From Thalassolituus hydrocarboniclasticus (lineage in GTDB: Bacteria; Pseudomonadota; Gammaproteobacteria; Pseudomonadales; Oceanobacteraceae): a stretch of 64,000 bases of DNA. Where the stretch lies: the NCBI RefSeq assembly GCF_025345565.1, contig NZ_CP054475.1:1642448-1706447 (forward strand), given 5' to 3'. The notes beneath the pieces were generated by a model, which did no database searches, was not told the origin of the DNA, and saw nothing but the letters and a program-made list of their open reading frames with translations. Numbering within the stretch: position 1 is the stretch's first letter; the number at the start of each line of letters is the position of its first letter. This document shows, piece after piece, positions 9,219-17,860 of the stretch. Made by a program: the position numbers and the translations under genes.

Positions 9219-10811
9219 TTATATCTGCGTACTGTGCTCTTCCGTTACCTTCGGAATAACCAGCCGGAAGGCAGCGCCTTGTTCGCTGTCTTCAATCTGA
9301 ATATCGCCTTTTAAGCGCTGATGCACGATGTTGTAGACCAGATGCATACCCAGACCGGTACCACCATGACCACGCTTGGTGGTGTAGAAAGGCTCAAAGA
9401 TTTTCGCTTTTGCTTCGTCATTCAGGCCAATACCATCATCGCAGTAACGGATAACAATATTGCCACGCTCTTCGGCTGCCTGAATGCGGATATGGCCGTC
9501 TTTTTTATGCTCAAAACCGTGCAGCAGCGAGTTCATAATTAAGTTAGTCAGCACCTGGCTGATCGAGCCGGCATAGGTCTGCATCCATAGCTGTTCGGAA
9601 CAATCGATTTCCACCTGATGTTGATTCTGTTTGAATTTCGGCGACAGGGTTTCGAGAATTTCGTGCAGATAATCATGCAGTGAAAATTTACGGATATGCT
9701 CGCCGGTCTGATCTTCGGATACCTGCTTAAAGCTTTTAATCAGATGGGCGGCACGCTGCAGGTTTTTATCAAGAATGGTCAGGCTTTCATCCATCATGCC
9801 GGTAAATTCGACAAAATCCTGCTTACGCATTTCTCCCTGTTCAAAGGCATTTTTCATTTTCAGATAATGATCTGAAATATAGGAGTGAATGGTAATGCAC
9901 AGGCCCAGCGGAGTATTAATTTCATGGGCGATACCCGCTACCATTCCACCCAGCGATGACAGTTTTTCAGATTCAATTAACTTGCTTTGTGTGGTGTGCA
10001 GTTCGGCCAGAGTCTGGTTCAGCTCATCAACCGTACACTGCAGGTTGTTGGTGCGTTCTTTGACCCGGTCTTCGAGTTCGAGGTTGATGGTTTTCAGTTG
10101 CTGCTGTGCCAGGGTTTTCTGCTGCAGCTCATCATTCATTTGTTCTGACAGAGCATTAAAGGCGCGGATCAGCACGTCAATTTCGTCGAGGTTATTGCCG
10201 GAGCGGGTCGACAGCGGCTCAAAGCTGTTGCTGTTCAGGCGTTCATTAACTTCTTCCGCCATCAGGCTGATACGGCGGTTAATCAGGCTGTGAACGACGA
10301 AACCAAGCAGACTGGCGAGCAGCAGCAGGCTGACCAGCTGAGCGACCATATTAGAAATAGCCGCACGGGAGGCCTGGGCAAACACTGCATCACGGTCAAA
10401 GGCGATTTCGAGAAAACCGATGTCTTTGCCATTGAAGGCAATCGGCATTTTTTCCACATCTTTATGATGTGGCCGCCGGCCTTCTTCAATGTTCATATTC
10501 AGGTTGTCGGTTACCCGCACATAGCTGATGGCCTCAAGGTTCATGATGCCTTTTACCTGGCTGCGGATCTGAATTTCGTCATAAAACCACAGGCTGGAAC
10601 CCAGAGATTCAGAGTAACCGGCACGGATGTCTTCGAGTTTGCGCTGGAATGCTTCAGTCTGTTGCTGGTAATTCCAGACCACGATGGCGGCGGATACGCA
10701 GACGGATAAGGCAATGGAAGCGACAGCGAAGTAGAGGATGACCCGCCATAAAATAGAGTGCCGCCGGTTTTCGATGGTTTTTCTCTCCGGGCTTTGAGTA
10801 CTGGTTTCCAT
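9219..10811 (-). CDS. Membrane sensor histidine kinase
   Basis: 530-residue two-component sensor. It has an N-terminal TM helix (about residues 26-47), a periplasmic sensor of about 115 residues, a second TM (about 165-185), a HAMP-like linker, a coiled coil (about 230-285), an H-box GIAHEINTPLG with His296, and a C-terminal HATPase with N-box NLIMNSLLHG, DDGIGL and GHGGTGLGMHL. The start is ATG 10811, because GGA lies 6 nt before it; the ATG at 10817 has no usable ribosome binding site. No response regulator gene is adjacent, so it is an orphan kinase. The signal is unknown. Confidence 0.92.
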   Translation of the reverse strand: METSTQSPERKTIENRRHSILWRVILYFAVASIALSVCVSAAIVVWNYQQQTEAFQRKLEDIRAGYSESLGSSLWFYDEIQIRSQVKGIMNLEAISYVRVTDNLNMNIEEGRRPHHKDVEKMPIAFNGKDIGFLEIAFDRDAVFAQASRAAISNMVAQLVSLLLLASLLGFVVHSLINRRISLMAEEVNERLNSNSFEPLSTRSGNNLDEIDVLIRAFNALSEQMNDELQQKTLAQQQLKTINLELEDRVKERTNNLQCTVDELNQTLAELHTTQSKLIESEKLSSLGGMVAGIAHEINTPLGLCITIHSYISDHYLKMKNAFEQGEMRKQDFVEFTGMMDESLTILDKNLQRAAHLIKSFKQVSEDQTGEHIRKFSLHDYLHEILETLSPKFKQNQHQVEIDCSEQLWMQTYAGSISQVLTNLIMNSLLHGFEHKKDGHIRIQAAEERGNIVIRYCDDGIGLNDEAKAKIFEPFYTTKRGHGGTGLGMHLVYNIVHQRLKGDIQIEDSEQGAAFRLVIPKVTEEHSTQI

Positions 10812-10916
10812 GATCATTCCGAAATAAGACCTGAGTATCTGGAGTGTCGCTGCGCTTCTGGAAGAATAACGTCAGTTTAGCAGAAGGTTATACCGGCGAC
10901 TGGGCTTATCAGGCAA

Positions 10917-10944
10917 TAAAAAAGCCTGCGCAAGGCAGGCTTTT
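10917..10944 (-). terminator. Intrinsic terminator of the second RND operon
   Basis: AAAAGCCTGC and GCAGGCTTTT flank a 5-nt loop. Read on the minus strand, the stem is followed by a run of T, just after the RND permease stop. Confidence 0.85.
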
Positions 10945-10974
10945 CCGTTTCAGATAAGCAACCGCTCTGACGAC

Positions 10975-13900
10975 TCAGGTGCGGGTGCTGAAGGTTTTGC
11001 GGAAGGCCGCGAAGTACAGCAGTGGGATAATCACCAGCGTCAGCAGGGTAGAGACCAGAATGCCGAAGATCAGTGAGATCGCCAGACCGTTAAAGATCGG
11101 GTCGTCGAGAATAAAGAACGCGCCGATCATGGCAGCCACTGCGGTCAGTACAATCGGCCGTGAACGCACAGCCGCCGAGACGATCACCGCGTCTTCAAAA
11201 CGCATACCTTCGGCGGTTTTCTGGTTGATAAAATCGACCAGCAGAATGGAGTTGCGCACGATGATACCGGCCAGCGCGATCATGCCGATCATCGAGGTGG
11301 CGGTGAATTGTGCGCCAAACAGTGCATGGCCGGGCATGACGCCGATAATGGTCAGCGGAATCGGCGCCATAATGATCAGCGGCACCAGATATGAGCGGAA
11401 CTGACCGACAACCAGCAGATAAATCAGGATCATGCCGACACCATAGGCGATACCCATGTCGCGGAAGGTTTCATAGGTAATCTGCCATTCGCCATCCCAT
11501 TTCATACTGATGTCATCGGTCAGTGGCGGTTGCTGAATGTACATCTGCTGCCAGTTCATACCGGCGTCAGCCATGCCAAAGGCCATGCTGAACAGACCGT
11601 AGAGCGGGCTGTCGAGCTCACCGGCCATATCGGCGGTAACAAACACCACTGGCTGCAGGTTTTTGTGGTAGATGGTTTTCTCCGCGACGCCTTTGCGCAC
11701 ATGTACCAGATCAGACAGGGCAATAAAGCGGCCATCGGCGGCGCGGACTTTCATTACCAGCAGCTGGTTGAGATCGACTTTATCGCCTTCATTCAGCTCC
11801 AGCCGGATCGGCAGCGGGTATTTATTGTTGCCGGTATGCAGATAGCTGACGTCTTCGCCTCCTAAGGCGGTATTGATCGCCTGCACGATGCTGCTCTGGG
11901 CAACGCCGAGCATGGCCGCGCGCTGACGGTCGATTTCCAGCAGCCATTGCTCCTGATCGGCTTCCACCCAGTCGTCGGTATCAACGATGTCCGGTGTGTT
12001 TTCAAACAGGCTGCGCAGTTGTTTGGCGGCCGCAATCTGGCGCTCATAATCCGGACCGTACACTTCCGCCACAATCGGTGCCATCACCGGCGGACCGGGT
12101 GGAACCTCAACAATTTTAACGTTGGCGTTCAGTGTTTTACCGATCGCCTGCAGCGGCTCGCGCACCGACAGGGCAATCTCATGGCTCTGGCGTTCACGCT
12201 GGTGTTTATCGACCAGATTGACCTGAATATCGCCCTGATGCGGCAGAGCACGCAGGTAATACTGGCGCACCAGACCGTTGAAATTAATGGGGGCTGCGGT
12301 GCCGGCGTAAAGCTGTACGTCTTTGATTTCCGGCACGGTCATCAGCTCGTCGGACAGCTCTTCCAGCACGCGCAGGGTTTGTTCTACCGGTGTGCCTTCG
12401 GGCATATCGACGATGATCTGGAATTCAGACTTGTTATCAAACGGCAGCATTTTCAGCACCACCAGTTTGAACACCGGCAAGGCAACCGCCAGCATAATCA
12501 GCGCGGTCACACCGGCAAACAGCACGATGCGTTTACGTCCGGCGTCAGCCCCTTCGATGAAAGGACGCATCAGACGGTTAAAGCCGTCGTACAGCTTGCC
12601 CTGTTTCGGATCGGCTTCATCACTGCTGTGAGCACTGTCCGGCATATGACGCTGCAGCAGCTTGTAAGACAGCCATGGGGTGACGACAAAAGCCACCACC
12701 AGAGAGATCAGCATACCGGTTGAAGCGTTGATCGGAATCGGGCTCATATAAGGGCCCATCAGGCCGGACACAAACGCCATTGGCATCAGCGCGGCGATGA
12801 CGGTGAAGGTCGCCAGAATGGTCGGGCCACCGACTTCATCAACGGCCACCGGAATCACTTCCAGCAATTTCTTGCCGCCCATATGCAGATGACGGTGGAT
12901 GTTTTCCACCACCACGATGGCGTCGTCGACCAGAATACCAATGGAGAAGATCAGCGCGAACAGCGATACGCGGTTGAGGGTAAAGCCCCACACCCAGCTG
13001 GCAAACAGGGTGATTGCCAGGGTAATAAAGATTGCACCGCCGACGATCACAGCCTCGCGCCAGCTCATGGTCGCCAGTACCAGCACCACCACGGCCGCAG
13101 TGGCAAACAGCAGTTTGGTGATCAGTTTGTCGGATTTATCTTTGGCGGTAATGCCGTAATCGCGGGTGACTTCGGCGGTGATGTTGGCCGGAATCAGACG
13201 GTTATGCAGATCATCGAGGCGCTGTTCAATCGCCTGAGTGATATCAATGGCGTTCATGCCCGGCTGCTTGGCAATGGCCAGGGTAACGGCAGGGCGTGAG
13301 CTGTCCTGCCCGAGTTTACGGGTAAAGACTGCCTGCTCCGGGGTATCCGGTTGCTGCTGAATGGTGGCAACGTCGGCCAGATACACCAGACCGCTCTGGT
13401 CTTTGCCGACGATCAGCTGGCCCAGCTCGTCGCGGGTTTTCAGGAAACTGCCGGCCTGAATCTGGATCACCTGATTATTCTGCACCAGCGGCTGGTGGTA
13501 GCCACCGGCATTGGCGCTGAGCAGGGCGTTGCGCACGTCATCGAAGGCCAGGCCATGGCCGTTCATACGCGCCGGATCAAGCTCAACTTTCACCACATTG
13601 TTGTGGCCACCAATGGAGTAAATATCACGGGTGCCGGGAATACGCTTAAGTTCGGTTTCCAGCGCATGGGCCACCTGGGTGAGCTGCGATGCGGTGACTT
13701 CGGCGGATTCCGACCAGAGGGTAATGCCCATAATAGGCACATCGTCGATGCCCATGGGTTTGATCACCGGTTGCATCACACCAAGATTTTGCGGGAACCA
13801 GTCGTTATTGCTGTAGACCTGGTTGTAGAGGTTGAGGATGGCTTCTTCGCGTGGAATACCGACTTCAAAGGCCACGGTCAGAATGGCCTGACCCGGCTGG

Positions 13901-14166
13901 CTGATGGAGAAAATATCGTCCACGCCTTTGATTTCAGACAGCACCTGTTCGGCCGGAATGGCGACCAGCTGCTCCACTTCACGTGCACTGGCACCGGGAA
14001 AGCCGATAAACACGTTGGCGAAAGTAACGTCAATCTGCGGTTCTTCTTCTTTCGGCGTCACCATGATGGCGAAGAAGCCCAGCAGCAGGCCGAGCAGGGC
14101 CAGCAGCGGGGTGATGGCCGAGTTCTGGAAAGCCTGTGCGGTTTTTCCGGAAATTCCGAGCGCCAT
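10975..14166 (-). CDS. RND efflux transporter permease (second system)
   Basis: 1063-residue inner-membrane RND pump with two six-helix halves and large periplasmic loops. The N-terminus (PLLALLGLLLGFFAIMV, then TPKEEEPQI) is typical of a divergent RND clade. The TM4 motif GILVDDAIVVVENI, near residues 410-420, carries the proton-relay Asp pair. It is co-directional with its adaptor at 14169, separated by 2 bases. No outer-membrane channel gene accompanies it, so it presumably borrows a TolC-type channel. The start ATG 14166 is preceded by GGGAG. The substrate is unknown. Confidence 0.94.
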   Translation of the reverse strand: MALGISGKTAQAFQNSAITPLLALLGLLLGFFAIMVTPKEEEPQIDVTFANVFIGFPGASAREVEQLVAIPAEQVLSEIKGVDDIFSISQPGQAILTVAFEVGIPREEAILNLYNQVYSNNDWFPQNLGVMQPVIKPMGIDDVPIMGITLWSESAEVTASQLTQVAHALETELKRIPGTRDIYSIGGHNNVVKVELDPARMNGHGLAFDDVRNALLSANAGGYHQPLVQNNQVIQIQAGSFLKTRDELGQLIVGKDQSGLVYLADVATIQQQPDTPEQAVFTRKLGQDSSRPAVTLAIAKQPGMNAIDITQAIEQRLDDLHNRLIPANITAEVTRDYGITAKDKSDKLITKLLFATAAVVVLVLATMSWREAVIVGGAIFITLAITLFASWVWGFTLNRVSLFALIFSIGILVDDAIVVVENIHRHLHMGGKKLLEVIPVAVDEVGGPTILATFTVIAALMPMAFVSGLMGPYMSPIPINASTGMLISLVVAFVVTPWLSYKLLQRHMPDSAHSSDEADPKQGKLYDGFNRLMRPFIEGADAGRKRIVLFAGVTALIMLAVALPVFKLVVLKMLPFDNKSEFQIIVDMPEGTPVEQTLRVLEELSDELMTVPEIKDVQLYAGTAAPINFNGLVRQYYLRALPHQGDIQVNLVDKHQRERQSHEIALSVREPLQAIGKTLNANVKIVEVPPGPPVMAPIVAEVYGPDYERQIAAAKQLRSLFENTPDIVDTDDWVEADQEQWLLEIDRQRAAMLGVAQSSIVQAINTALGGEDVSYLHTGNNKYPLPIRLELNEGDKVDLNQLLVMKVRAADGRFIALSDLVHVRKGVAEKTIYHKNLQPVVFVTADMAGELDSPLYGLFSMAFGMADAGMNWQQMYIQQPPLTDDISMKWDGEWQITYETFRDMGIAYGVGMILIYLLVVGQFRSYLVPLIIMAPIPLTIIGVMPGHALFGAQFTATSMIGMIALAGIIVRNSILLVDFINQKTAEGMRFEDAVIVSAAVRSRPIVLTAVAAMIGAFFILDDPIFNGLAISLIFGILVSTLLTLVIIPLLYFAAFRKTFSTRT

Positions 14167-14168
14167 GA

Positions 14169-15245
14169 TTATTCTCCCTGTGAACCGATTGCGGCCAGCT
14201 GGGCCAGTGCATCGCTGACGATTTCATCACCGGCGCTGAGACCGGACAGAATTTCTACCATGCCGTTATGACGGTTGCCGGCGCGAACCTGACGCAGCTC
14301 CGGCTGACCGTTATCCAGCACATAAACGGAGGTCAGCTCTGAACGCTGCAGCAGGGCGCTGGCCGGAATCAGCAGGGCGTTACGCTCGCCGGTCTGTACA
14401 CGAATGATGCTCCACTGGCCGGGATAGAGTGCGCGACCGCTGGCATCCAGACTGTTGGCTGGCAGATTGGCGCGCAGACGCACGCTGTGATGGGTGGCAT
14501 CGGCGTAAGGGAACAGCACAACGCTGTCCGGGTTGATGCTGTGTTCGCCCACGCGCACCTGAATCTGGCTGGCTTCCTGGTACTGGCTGGCGATACGTTG
14601 CGGAGCGTCGGCAACGGCACGCAGTTGTTCGAGTGACACGCCGGTCATCAGCGGTTGTCCCGGGCTGACCAGCTCGCCTACTTCCACATAACGGGTTTTA
14701 ACCAGACCGGCGTAAGGCGCTTTTACCTGGGTGTAGGCCAGCTGCTCTTCGGCTTGTTTCAGCGCTGCTGCGGCGGCTTTGACTGCGGCAGCAGCGCTTT
14801 TGGCGCGGGCATTACTGCTGTCAAACTCACCCTGTGACAGCGTGCCCTGTTTGAACAGACGGCTGTTGCGGGTCAGCAGTACCTGAGCGTCTTCGTTCTG
14901 GGCTTTGGCCTGAGCCAGGTTGGCGCGTGCCTGTTCCAGCTGAGCCTGTTGTTGGGTATCAACGATTTCCAGCAGCAGGGCGCCTTGCTCCACGCGGTCG
15001 TTGACATCGTAGTGTACGGCCTTGATGGCACCGCTGGTCTGTGCTGAGATCGTGCTTTCGTGCACGGCTTCCAGTGTGGCTTCCAGATCAAAGTACACCG
15101 GCACGGTGGTGGCCTGCAGAATCTGGCTGTTGGTAGCGCTGGTCTGATCGGCGGCCTGTGTGGCTGCCGCGAATACAGGCAGGGCCAGCAGAGCCAGGCT
15201 CAGGCTGCGCAGCAGACGACGGGACGAAGGCTGTGTGGTCGGCAT
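14169..15245 (-). CDS. RND efflux periplasmic adaptor (HlyD/MFP family)
   Basis: 358-residue secreted adaptor with a signal peptide (about residues 1-31, cut near AATQAA), lipoyl half-motifs around an Ala/Gln-rich helical hairpin (about 95-165), and beta-barrel and membrane-proximal domains. It pairs with the RND permease immediately downstream. The start ATG 15245 has GAGGA 8 bases upstream. Expression probably begins in the AT-rich 200-bp region upstream, which contains a near-palindrome at 15325-15340. Confidence 0.92.
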   Translation of the reverse strand: MPTTQPSSRRLLRSLSLALLALPVFAAATQAADQTSATNSQILQATTVPVYFDLEATLEAVHESTISAQTSGAIKAVHYDVNDRVEQGALLLEIVDTQQQAQLEQARANLAQAKAQNEDAQVLLTRNSRLFKQGTLSQGEFDSSNARAKSAAAAVKAAAAALKQAEEQLAYTQVKAPYAGLVKTRYVEVGELVSPGQPLMTGVSLEQLRAVADAPQRIASQYQEASQIQVRVGEHSINPDSVVLFPYADATHHSVRLRANLPANSLDASGRALYPGQWSIIRVQTGERNALLIPASALLQRSELTSVYVLDNGQPELRQVRAGNRHNGMVEILSGLSAGDEIVSDALAQLAAIGSQGE

Positions 15246-15324
15246 GAAAAATTCCTCTCTGAATTCAGCGTCAGACCAATCGGTATGGAATGCGATTGGC
15301 TCGGGTTAATATCAATATTACTAC

Positions 15325-15340
15325 ATTAGAATATACTAAT
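15325..15340. promoter_or_regulatory. AT-rich near-palindrome upstream of the second RND operon
   Basis: ATTAGAATATACTAAT sits 80 bp before the adaptor start in an otherwise AT-rich patch (about 15305-15350). The arms ATTAG and CTAAT are exactly complementary. It has the look of an operator for an ArsR- or TetR-type repressor, but no regulator gene lies next to it. The structure is seen; the function is inferred. Confidence 0.4.
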
Positions 15341-15457
15341 ATAATAATTGCAACCGTCCGGATGACGCTTTAACTGTGCACAGTATAGGGAGTGTTCGCA
15401 GATGCTGCGGATTGTCCGCTGATAATGCAGCGGGGTTATGACAAAGAAGGGAAAAGG

Positions 15458-16162
15458 CTACAGAAGTTGCCAGGGGGTCAGCCAGTTGTCGGGCAGGGTT
15501 GCCCAGTCGCCATGCTGTGGCAGGCAGGTCAGCACTATATCCTGCGGGTCAGCACCGCTGACTTCATCGCGGAAGCAGAGCATAAAGGCATGCAGATAGG
15601 TGCGGTCGGCGGGCTCGCCGCCATAGCGGTCGTCGCCGTCAATGGCGGCACCGAGACTCTTCAGGGCAACCCGCAGCTGGTGGGTTCGGCCGGTCAGGGG
15701 CTTGAGCAGAAACAGCCGCTTCTGCTGTTGCTCATCGTAGTGGCTGATAAAACGGGTAATGGCAGGGTTGTGGCTGCTGCGCTGTAACAGCCAGCTGCCA
15801 TTACGGCCTTTGCTCATATCACCTTTAACCCAGCCCTGTTTCTTTTTCGGTTTTTGCGCGCTCTGCGCCAGATAGTATTTCTGGATTTTATGCTCAGCGA
15901 ACAGGGCACTCAGACGGGCGGCCGCCGTGGCATTTTTGGCCAGCAGAATAATACCGGAGGTGACTTTGTCGAGGCGGTGAACCGGCCATAACGGACAGGC
16001 AAACTGCTGTTCGGCCAGCACCACCAGACCTGCTTCGCCGTCTTCGCTGTGCATGCCAATGCCGGCAGGTTTGTGGATGGCGAGCCAGTCTTCAGTCTGG
16101 TCAATGACAGAAAATGGCTGTGAGTAGGGTGGTGTAACGGCGGGAGGAAAGGTATCCGGCAC
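15458..16162 (-). CDS. RluA-type RNA pseudouridine synthase (TIGR01621-like)
   Basis: 234-residue enzyme converting uridine to pseudouridine in RNA. The catalytic Asp is in HRLDKVTSGI and the substrate-site signature RTHQLR is further on. It lacks an S4 domain and is short, matching the small RluA-like subgroup rather than RluA/C/D proper, so the target RNA is unknown. The start is GTG 16162, whose G is also the last base of the TAG stop of the 50-codon gene upstream (TAGTG), implying translational coupling. Confidence 0.88.
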   Translation of the reverse strand: MPDTFPPAVTPPYSQPFSVIDQTEDWLAIHKPAGIGMHSEDGEAGLVVLAEQQFACPLWPVHRLDKVTSGIILLAKNATAAARLSALFAEHKIQKYYLAQSAQKPKKKQGWVKGDMSKGRNGSWLLQRSSHNPAITRFISHYDEQQQKRLFLLKPLTGRTHQLRVALKSLGAAIDGDDRYGGEPADRTYLHAFMLCFRDEVSGADPQDIVLTCLPQHGDWATLPDNWLTPWQLL

Positions 16163-16314
16163 TAGCGGTTTTCCTGCTCCATGATTTCCAGCAGGCGACG
16201 AACCAGGGCTTCAAACAGTTGTGCCTGTTCGTTGCTGCTGTCGGCGCTGAGGCTGTACATCAGGCGTTCGATTTCGGCGCGTGACATATAGCGTACGGTA
16301 ACCGGGGTGGTCAT
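16162..16314 (-). CDS. Small hypothetical protein (50 residues) coupled to pseudouridine synthase
   Basis: Short gene that is easy to overlook: 50 codons from ATG 16314 to TAG at 16162-16164. An AAGGAA ribosome binding site sits 8 nt upstream. The product is charged and helical (RAEIERLMYSL, then FEALVRRLLEIMEQENR), without signal peptide or TM. It sits between the barrel-protein stop at 16326 and the pseudouridine synthase, overlapping the latter by one base, so the three form one operon. No family is recognised. Confidence 0.65.
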   Translation of the reverse strand: MTTPVTVRYMSRAEIERLMYSLSADSSNEQAQLFEALVRRLLEIMEQENR

Positions 16315-16325
16315 TTCTGAATTCC

Positions 16326-16886
16326 TTAAAAGCGATAACTGAGCAGCAGGTTGTGGGTCCAGACGTCACCTTTGCTGGCGCCGGCCTGAAGATTTTCGCT
16401 GTTGTAATCTTTGGGGTCACGCAGGGTGGCTGCGAGATCAAGGGTGATGGCATCAAACTGGGCGCCGATACCAAACTGCCAGCCCCAGCCGTTAAACACG
16501 CGGTAATGATCGCCGGCGGCACGTTGTACCAGCATTTTTTCATAGTGCCAGGCCGGCCCGCTATAGATACGCAAGCCGGGTTCAGCCAGTCCCCAGCCCC
16601 ACATCAGCTGGGTTTCACCGCCCTGCAGCTGAATGTCATCTTCACCATTAAGGCGGTAAAGAATAAAGCGTGAAGCGGTATGATTGCTTTGCGGGAATTC
16701 GGCAAACAGGCTGAAGCCCTGCTGTTCAGCGTTGGGCAGATAAGAAGGAGCATTACCGATGTCAGCCTGAAAGACGCCGGCACCAACGCGGAAGTTGGTC
16801 GGCTTGCGACTGTCGTCGGCAAGAGCCGGGGCTGCGCACAACATCAGTAAAGAAGACAGCAGTGGGGCTCGCAGAGCACTGTGCAT
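16326..16886 (-). CDS. Small outer-membrane beta-barrel protein
   Basis: 186 residues. The start is ATG 16886, chosen because AAGGA lies 8 nt upstream and a clean signal peptide follows (MHSALRAPLL to cleavage after ALA); the frame stays open further upstream without good starts. The mature protein has alternating strands, many Gly and aromatic residues, and ends in LLLSYRF, a typical outer-membrane C-terminus. No enzyme motifs are visible. It leads the operon with the 50-residue protein and pseudouridine synthase. Confidence 0.75.
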   Translation of the reverse strand: MHSALRAPLLSSLLMLCAAPALADDSRKPTNFRVGAGVFQADIGNAPSYLPNAEQQGFSLFAEFPQSNHTASRFILYRLNGEDDIQLQGGETQLMWGWGLAEPGLRIYSGPAWHYEKMLVQRAAGDHYRVFNGWGWQFGIGAQFDAITLDLAATLRDPKDYNSENLQAGASKGDVWTHNLLLSYRF

Positions 16887-17076
16887 CGGATTGTCCTTGG
16901 TTGTTCGGGTTGCTTTGGCCGGATTTTGGCATACGTGAAATACCAGGCCGGCAAGACGGCTATTCGCAATGGCGCCAAGGCTATCCCAGCCCTTGGGGGA
17001 TGGCAAGCCGGAGCCGGGCGGGCACTCCGCAACGGTCTATACTGATACTCTTTATAATTAGAGGATGGATCAGTTG

Positions 17077-17466
17077 ATGTTGTGTTTACGCCGTTGGTTA
17101 TCCGGGGTATCTGTTTGTCTGTTGTTGATGAGCGCTTCTGCGCTCTGGGCGGCTGATGATCAGAACCTGCTGGCTTATCCGGTGCAGGATGCCCGTGATA
17201 CCTTTCGCACCGGGCAATATGAATTTGTCGGAATTCAGCTGGCAGATGGCGTAGAATTGCCCGGCCTTAAAGAAGCCGAAGCGGATAAGGTGCGACGCGA
17301 CTACCGTATCCGGCCACTGAATAAGCGCTGGGAAACCTTTGCCAATGTCGAAGATGACCCGGCTAAACTGGCACGACTGCGTCAGTATGCTCTGCGTTTT
17401 AATCTGACCATGTGGCGTCTGTTGCAGAAAAAAGCATTGCAGGACGCCACCCGTTACCGTTACTGA
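17077..17466 (+). CDS. Hypothetical exported protein
   Basis: 129 residues from ATG 17077 (GGA 7 nt upstream) or 133 from ATG 17065, which would start almost at the transcription start implied by TATAAT at 17053-17058. A signal peptide precedes ALWAADD. The mature part of about 105 residues is charged and rich in Arg, Asp and Leu, with no Cys and no known motif; it probably is a small periplasmic protein. The YkgJ-type gene follows 32 bp later on the same strand, so both are probably co-transcribed. Confidence 0.7.
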   Translation: MLCLRRWLSGVSVCLLLMSASALWAADDQNLLAYPVQDARDTFRTGQYEFVGIQLADGVELPGLKEAEADKVRRDYRIRPLNKRWETFANVEDDPAKLARLRQYALRFNLTMWRLLQKKALQDATRYRY

Positions 17467-17498
17467 GGCCGAACCGCCTCAATTTGTATGAGGTGTTT

Positions 17499-17768
17499 GT
17501 GGATTGCCGACTCGGTTGTGGTGCCTGTTGCATTGCCCCCTCTATCTCTTCTCCCATTCCCGGTATGCCCGGCGGTAAAGCCGCCGGTGAGCGCTGCGTG
17601 CAGCTGGATGAGCATAATCTGTGTCTGCTGTTTGGTGATCCGCGCCGGCCTGCGGTATGTGGTGACTTTAAAGCCGATGAGGAAGTGTGCGGTAATGACA
17701 ATCAGACAGCGCTGGATAACCTGACTCTGCTGGAAGATTCAACGGCGATTATTGTCCGTTCGCACTGA
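17499..17768 (+). CDS. YkgJ-family Cys-cluster protein
   Basis: 89 residues with the conserved metal/Fe-S type cysteine pattern CRLGCGACC, then RCVQLDEHNLCLLF, PAVCGDF and EEVCG. The SSPIPGMPGG segment is typical of this family, whose members are presumed zinc- or iron-sulfur-binding with unclear biochemical role. The start is GTG 17499 with GAGG at 17489-17492, which gives the usual short N-terminus before the first Cys; the open frame extends upstream to 17412 but overlaps the preceding gene. Confidence 0.85.
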   Translation: MDCRLGCGACCIAPSISSPIPGMPGGKAAGERCVQLDEHNLCLLFGDPRRPAVCGDFKADEEVCGNDNQTALDNLTLLEDSTAIIVRSH

Positions 17769-17790
17769 GCGTATTTGCCCTCCACAATAA

Positions 17791-17827
17791 GAAACAAAAA
17801 AGCAGCCATTGGCTGCTTTTTTGTTTC
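17791..17827. terminator. Bidirectional intrinsic terminator
   Basis: A perfect 17-bp inverted repeat with a 3-nt loop (core AAAAAAGCAGCC / GGCTGCTTTTTT) lies between two convergent genes, the YkgJ-type gene and the chemoreceptor. Its A and T runs serve both strands. Confidence 0.92.
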
Positions 17828-17860
17828 GGCGTTGTTGCTTGCCGGGCGAAGTCCGCCCGG

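Noticed and set aside
13351-14271. Plus-strand open frame of 306 codons opposite the RND permease
   Set aside because: Mirror frame of a well-conserved permease gene; His/Gln-rich product without recognisable domain.
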